From Bacteroidota bacterium (lineage in GTDB: Bacteria > Bacteroidota > Rhodothermia > Rhodothermales > UBA10348): a stretch of 64,000 nucleotides of DNA. The stretch lies in contig JADFHF010000012.1 of the NCBI GenBank assembly GCA_022567305.1, positions 1-64,000 on the forward strand. Direction: 5' to 3'. The notes below the pieces were generated by a model that ran no database searches, was not told where the DNA came from, and worked only from the letters and a program-made list of their open reading frames with translations. A program made the position numbers and the translations under genes. This document shows positions 62,105-64,000 of this stretch, piece after piece (position 1 is the stretch's first letter; every line of letters begins with the position of its first letter).

Positions 62105-63772
62105 ATGAAACGGAAGAACAATACTCGCCTCTTTTCAGCTGCGCTCCTCTCGTTCGTTCTGGTAACGAGTGTGTCCGCACAAGATGCGTATGAGTCGGCT
62201 TATCAGGCGGCCAACGACCTTATTCTGGATGGAAATTGGTCGCAAGCGATTACGGCCTTTCAGAGTTTCCTTCGAGACAACCGAAGTGGACGACGTACGG
62301 ACGATGCGAGCTTTTTTATTTGTTACGCCCACGACAAACGGAGTCCGGGCTCGGAGACCGCTTTTAACTGTTTCGACGAATTTTTGGGCGATCACGGTCG
62401 GTCCACCTACGCCGACGATGCCCAAAGAAGTTTAATTCGGATTGGGCAGCGACTCGCCCGGGAGGGGAATCCTGAATACGGCGAACGGATTCGTTCGCTT
62501 CGCCAGGCAGACGACGAAGAGGTGGCGATTGCAGCACTGTATGCCTTACAGAATATCGGCGACGACGAGGCGCTCTCGACGATGATGAGCCTTTTCGATC
62601 GCACGAAAAGCGAGAAAATACAGAAAAAAATTGTCTACGCGATGGCCCATTTCGAGACGACCGAAGTCGTGGACAAGCTGATCGAAATCGCAACGGGTGA
62701 GGCTTCCGTAGAGATTAGAAAGAGTGCGGTCTACGCCCTGTCCAGTCACGGCGATGATCGATATGTGGTCTCTGCCCTGAACAGTATCGTTGACTCGGAT
62801 GCGGATACTGAGATACGGAAGGCTGCGCTGCACGCGATGAGCAATACGGATGTCTCCGATGTGGTGCCGATGCTGGAAGCCATCGCGATGAACGAAGCGA
62901 ATGGGGAGCTGGCGAAGGCAGCAGCATACGCTTTGGGAAATGTCCAAACGCGCGAGGCCGGGGAAGCGCTTAAGAATATCATGATGAATGCTCGCCTGAC
63001 CGCAGCTAGAAAGGCGGCGCTGTACGCGATCGGGAATACAGATATGGCAGACCTCGTGTCCTTTGTCCGCGATGCAGCCATCAATGCCTCTGACGCAGAG
63101 TTGGGCAAAGCAGCTGCATACGCGTTAGGAAATTTCGACTCCAGCGATGCGAATGCAGCACTGGCGATGGTTCTTTCAAACGCACGGCTCACCGAGGTCA
63201 AGAAGGCGGCTCTTTATGCGCTTGGAAACCGCGACGCGGCTGCGGGACTTCCTCTTCTCCTTGAAGCAGCGCTCGAAAGCAGCGATGCCGAGCTCCAAAA
63301 AGCAGCGGTGTATGCGATCGGAAACGTAGACGGCCGGGAAGCATCCGATGCGCTCCGGAGCATCTTTGATCGCTCCGAGCATTCCGAAGTGCGCAAGGCG
63401 GTGATCTATGCGATCGGCAACCAGGAGGACGAAAGCTCGAGAGTATTTCTTCTAAGCATAGCTATCGGCCACTCAGACACCGAGGTCGCCAAAGCTGCGG
63501 TCTATGCGCTTGCTAATTCGCTCGATGAGGAGGGAATTGCCCTACTCGGTGAGATTCTCGAAAGTTCAGAAGATGCAGAAGTAAAGCGGGTGGTCATTTT
63601 CGCTATAGGAAATACGAATGACGATTCCGCGGTGGGTCTTCTGATCAACGTCATTCAAAACAATTTAAATATGCGCGTGCGAACGGCAGCGGTGCAAGCG
63701 CTTGGAAACATCGGAACGCCCGCTGCCAAACAGGCCCTGCTCGACATCCTCGAGGGCGGTCAGAACGGCTAA
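62105..63772 (+). CDS. Exported HEAT-repeat protein
   Basis: This 555-residue protein has a signal peptide (…FSAALLSFVLVTSVSAQ). Residues 25-140 look like a TPR/YbgF-type tail domain (YESAYQAANDLILDGNWSQA...YADDAQRSLIRIGQRL). From about residue 145 onward there are some twelve HEAT repeats of about 31-33 residues (e.g. AELGKAAAYALGNFDSSDAN, EVKKAALYALGNRDAAAGL). It probably serves as a protein-protein scaffold in the periplasm. It is the third gene of the sigma operon. Confidence 0.85.
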   Translation: MKRKNNTRLFSAALLSFVLVTSVSAQDAYESAYQAANDLILDGNWSQAITAFQSFLRDNRSGRRTDDASFFICYAHDKRSPGSETAFNCFDEFLGDHGRSTYADDAQRSLIRIGQRLAREGNPEYGERIRSLRQADDEEVAIAALYALQNIGDDEALSTMMSLFDRTKSEKIQKKIVYAMAHFETTEVVDKLIEIATGEASVEIRKSAVYALSSHGDDRYVVSALNSIVDSDADTEIRKAALHAMSNTDVSDVVPMLEAIAMNEANGELAKAAAYALGNVQTREAGEALKNIMMNARLTAARKAALYAIGNTDMADLVSFVRDAAINASDAELGKAAAYALGNFDSSDANAALAMVLSNARLTEVKKAALYALGNRDAAAGLPLLLEAALESSDAELQKAAVYAIGNVDGREASDALRSIFDRSEHSEVRKAVIYAIGNQEDESSRVFLLSIAIGHSDTEVAKAAVYALANSLDEEGIALLGEILESSEDAEVKRVVIFAIGNTNDDSAVGLLINVIQNNLNMRVRTAAVQALGNIGTPAAKQALLDILEGGQNG

Positions 63773-63795
63773 TCAACATTCAATGCACTAGAAAA

Positions 63796-64000
63796 ATGGA
63801 ACGAACAAGACAAATGCTCGCCATATCCATTCTGGGCGCCTTTGGCCTGCTTGCAGCCATGCCCTTTATCGGCATTCATCCTGGAGAAATTGCACGCGAT
63901 GCAATTGCTTCCTTTAAGGGATCCTCTTTAGAACACGAACAAGTCGCTGACTATGAATCCGTAGGCTATGATTTTGGTGCGATAGAAAACGAAGACCCTG
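63796..64000 (+). CDS. Exported or membrane-anchored protein, cut by the window edge
   Basis: Only 68 codons are visible, starting MERTRQMLAISILGAFGLLA, a signal-like hydrophobic start, then IGIHPGEIARDAIASFKG. It begins 23 bases after the HEAT gene stop and is the fourth gene of the operon. The family is unknown. Confidence 0.7.
   Translation, partial: MERTRQMLAISILGAFGLLAAMPFIGIHPGEIARDAIASFKGSSLEHEQVADYESVGYDFGAIENEDP

Noticed and set aside
1-64000. CRISPR array, prophage structural genes, rRNA or tmRNA
   Set aside because: I saw no repeat-spacer array and no capsid, portal or tail gene, and no rRNA or tmRNA pattern. The only RNA gene seen is tRNA-Met.

Overview
The window looks like chromosomal DNA of a marine Rhodothermota/Balneolota-type bacterium, on the Bacteroidota side. 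The clues are two 800-residue FtsX/MacB-like permeases without ATPases, a GldE-like CNNM protein, a GroES-like co-chaperonin with an acidic tail, several exported amidohydrolases, a membrane Ser/Thr kinase with TPR-like repeats, and an ECF sigma/anti-sigma/HEAT-repeat operon. Unlike typical Bacteroidota, several genes have clear Shine-Dalgarno sites (ssb, the Na+ symporter, the aldolase), and one promoter is a perfect TTGACA-17-TATAAT. This placement is inference from gene families; there is no rRNA gene in the window.

Positions 1-4821 are an integrated mobile element, abutting the 3' end of a tRNA-Met gene. It holds a fragment of an AT-rich polysaccharide-biosynthesis SDR gene, a mobile-element protein with zinc-type cysteines, a PEGA lipoprotein, a D5-like replication ATPase, an excisionase-type HTH protein and two unknown genes. 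Next to the ATPase are seven copies of the octamer TGACG(C/G)AA around an AT-rich tract, a plausible replication origin. No integrase is visible.

Positions 4896-22305 are housekeeping and envelope genes: holB, a GroES-like gene, a GT4 glycosyltransferase, purF, a CNNM/GldE-like protein, a Na+ symporter, an FtsX-type permease, ssb and mazG. Three tandem exported amidohydrolases follow; only the middle one keeps the metal-binding HxH. Positions 22962-25656 encode three unrecognised pseudopilin-like proteins, followed by a very strong terminator and a decayed copy of the end of the third gene.

Positions 37362-26384 (minus strand) are the most unusual part: eight tightly coupled, mostly overlapping genes. 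In order they encode an NAD_binding_4 reductase, a PEP-synthase-like enzyme, a DUF3419/BtaA-like aminocarboxypropyl transferase, a phytol/dolichol-kinase-like CTP enzyme, a UbiA prenyltransferase-like protein, a GNAT-like protein, a phosphatidylserine-decarboxylase-like enzyme and an MMPL/RND exporter. The exporter is broken by a frameshift and an in-frame TGA. The set looks like an undescribed lipid-headgroup or isoprenoid-lipid pathway.

Positions 37363-43413 hold an IS3-like remnant, a lone EutN/CcmL microcompartment-vertex gene, a lone Phd-type antitoxin, a Ycf46-like AAA+ ATPase, a class I aldolase and an FAD oxidoreductase. Positions 43517-47182 are a thiamine operon (thiO-thiS-thiG-thiE/tenI-thiD). 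A second FtsX-type permease, another amidohydrolase, and an ArsR/AHSA1 pair whose operator contains the start codon come next. The right part has a peroxiredoxin, a kinase with TolB-like/TPR-like sensor, a protein of nine 29-residue FRIHGV repeats, an MBL hydrolase, an IS21 istB remnant, a YceI protein, and a sigma/anti-sigma/HEAT operon running off the right edge.
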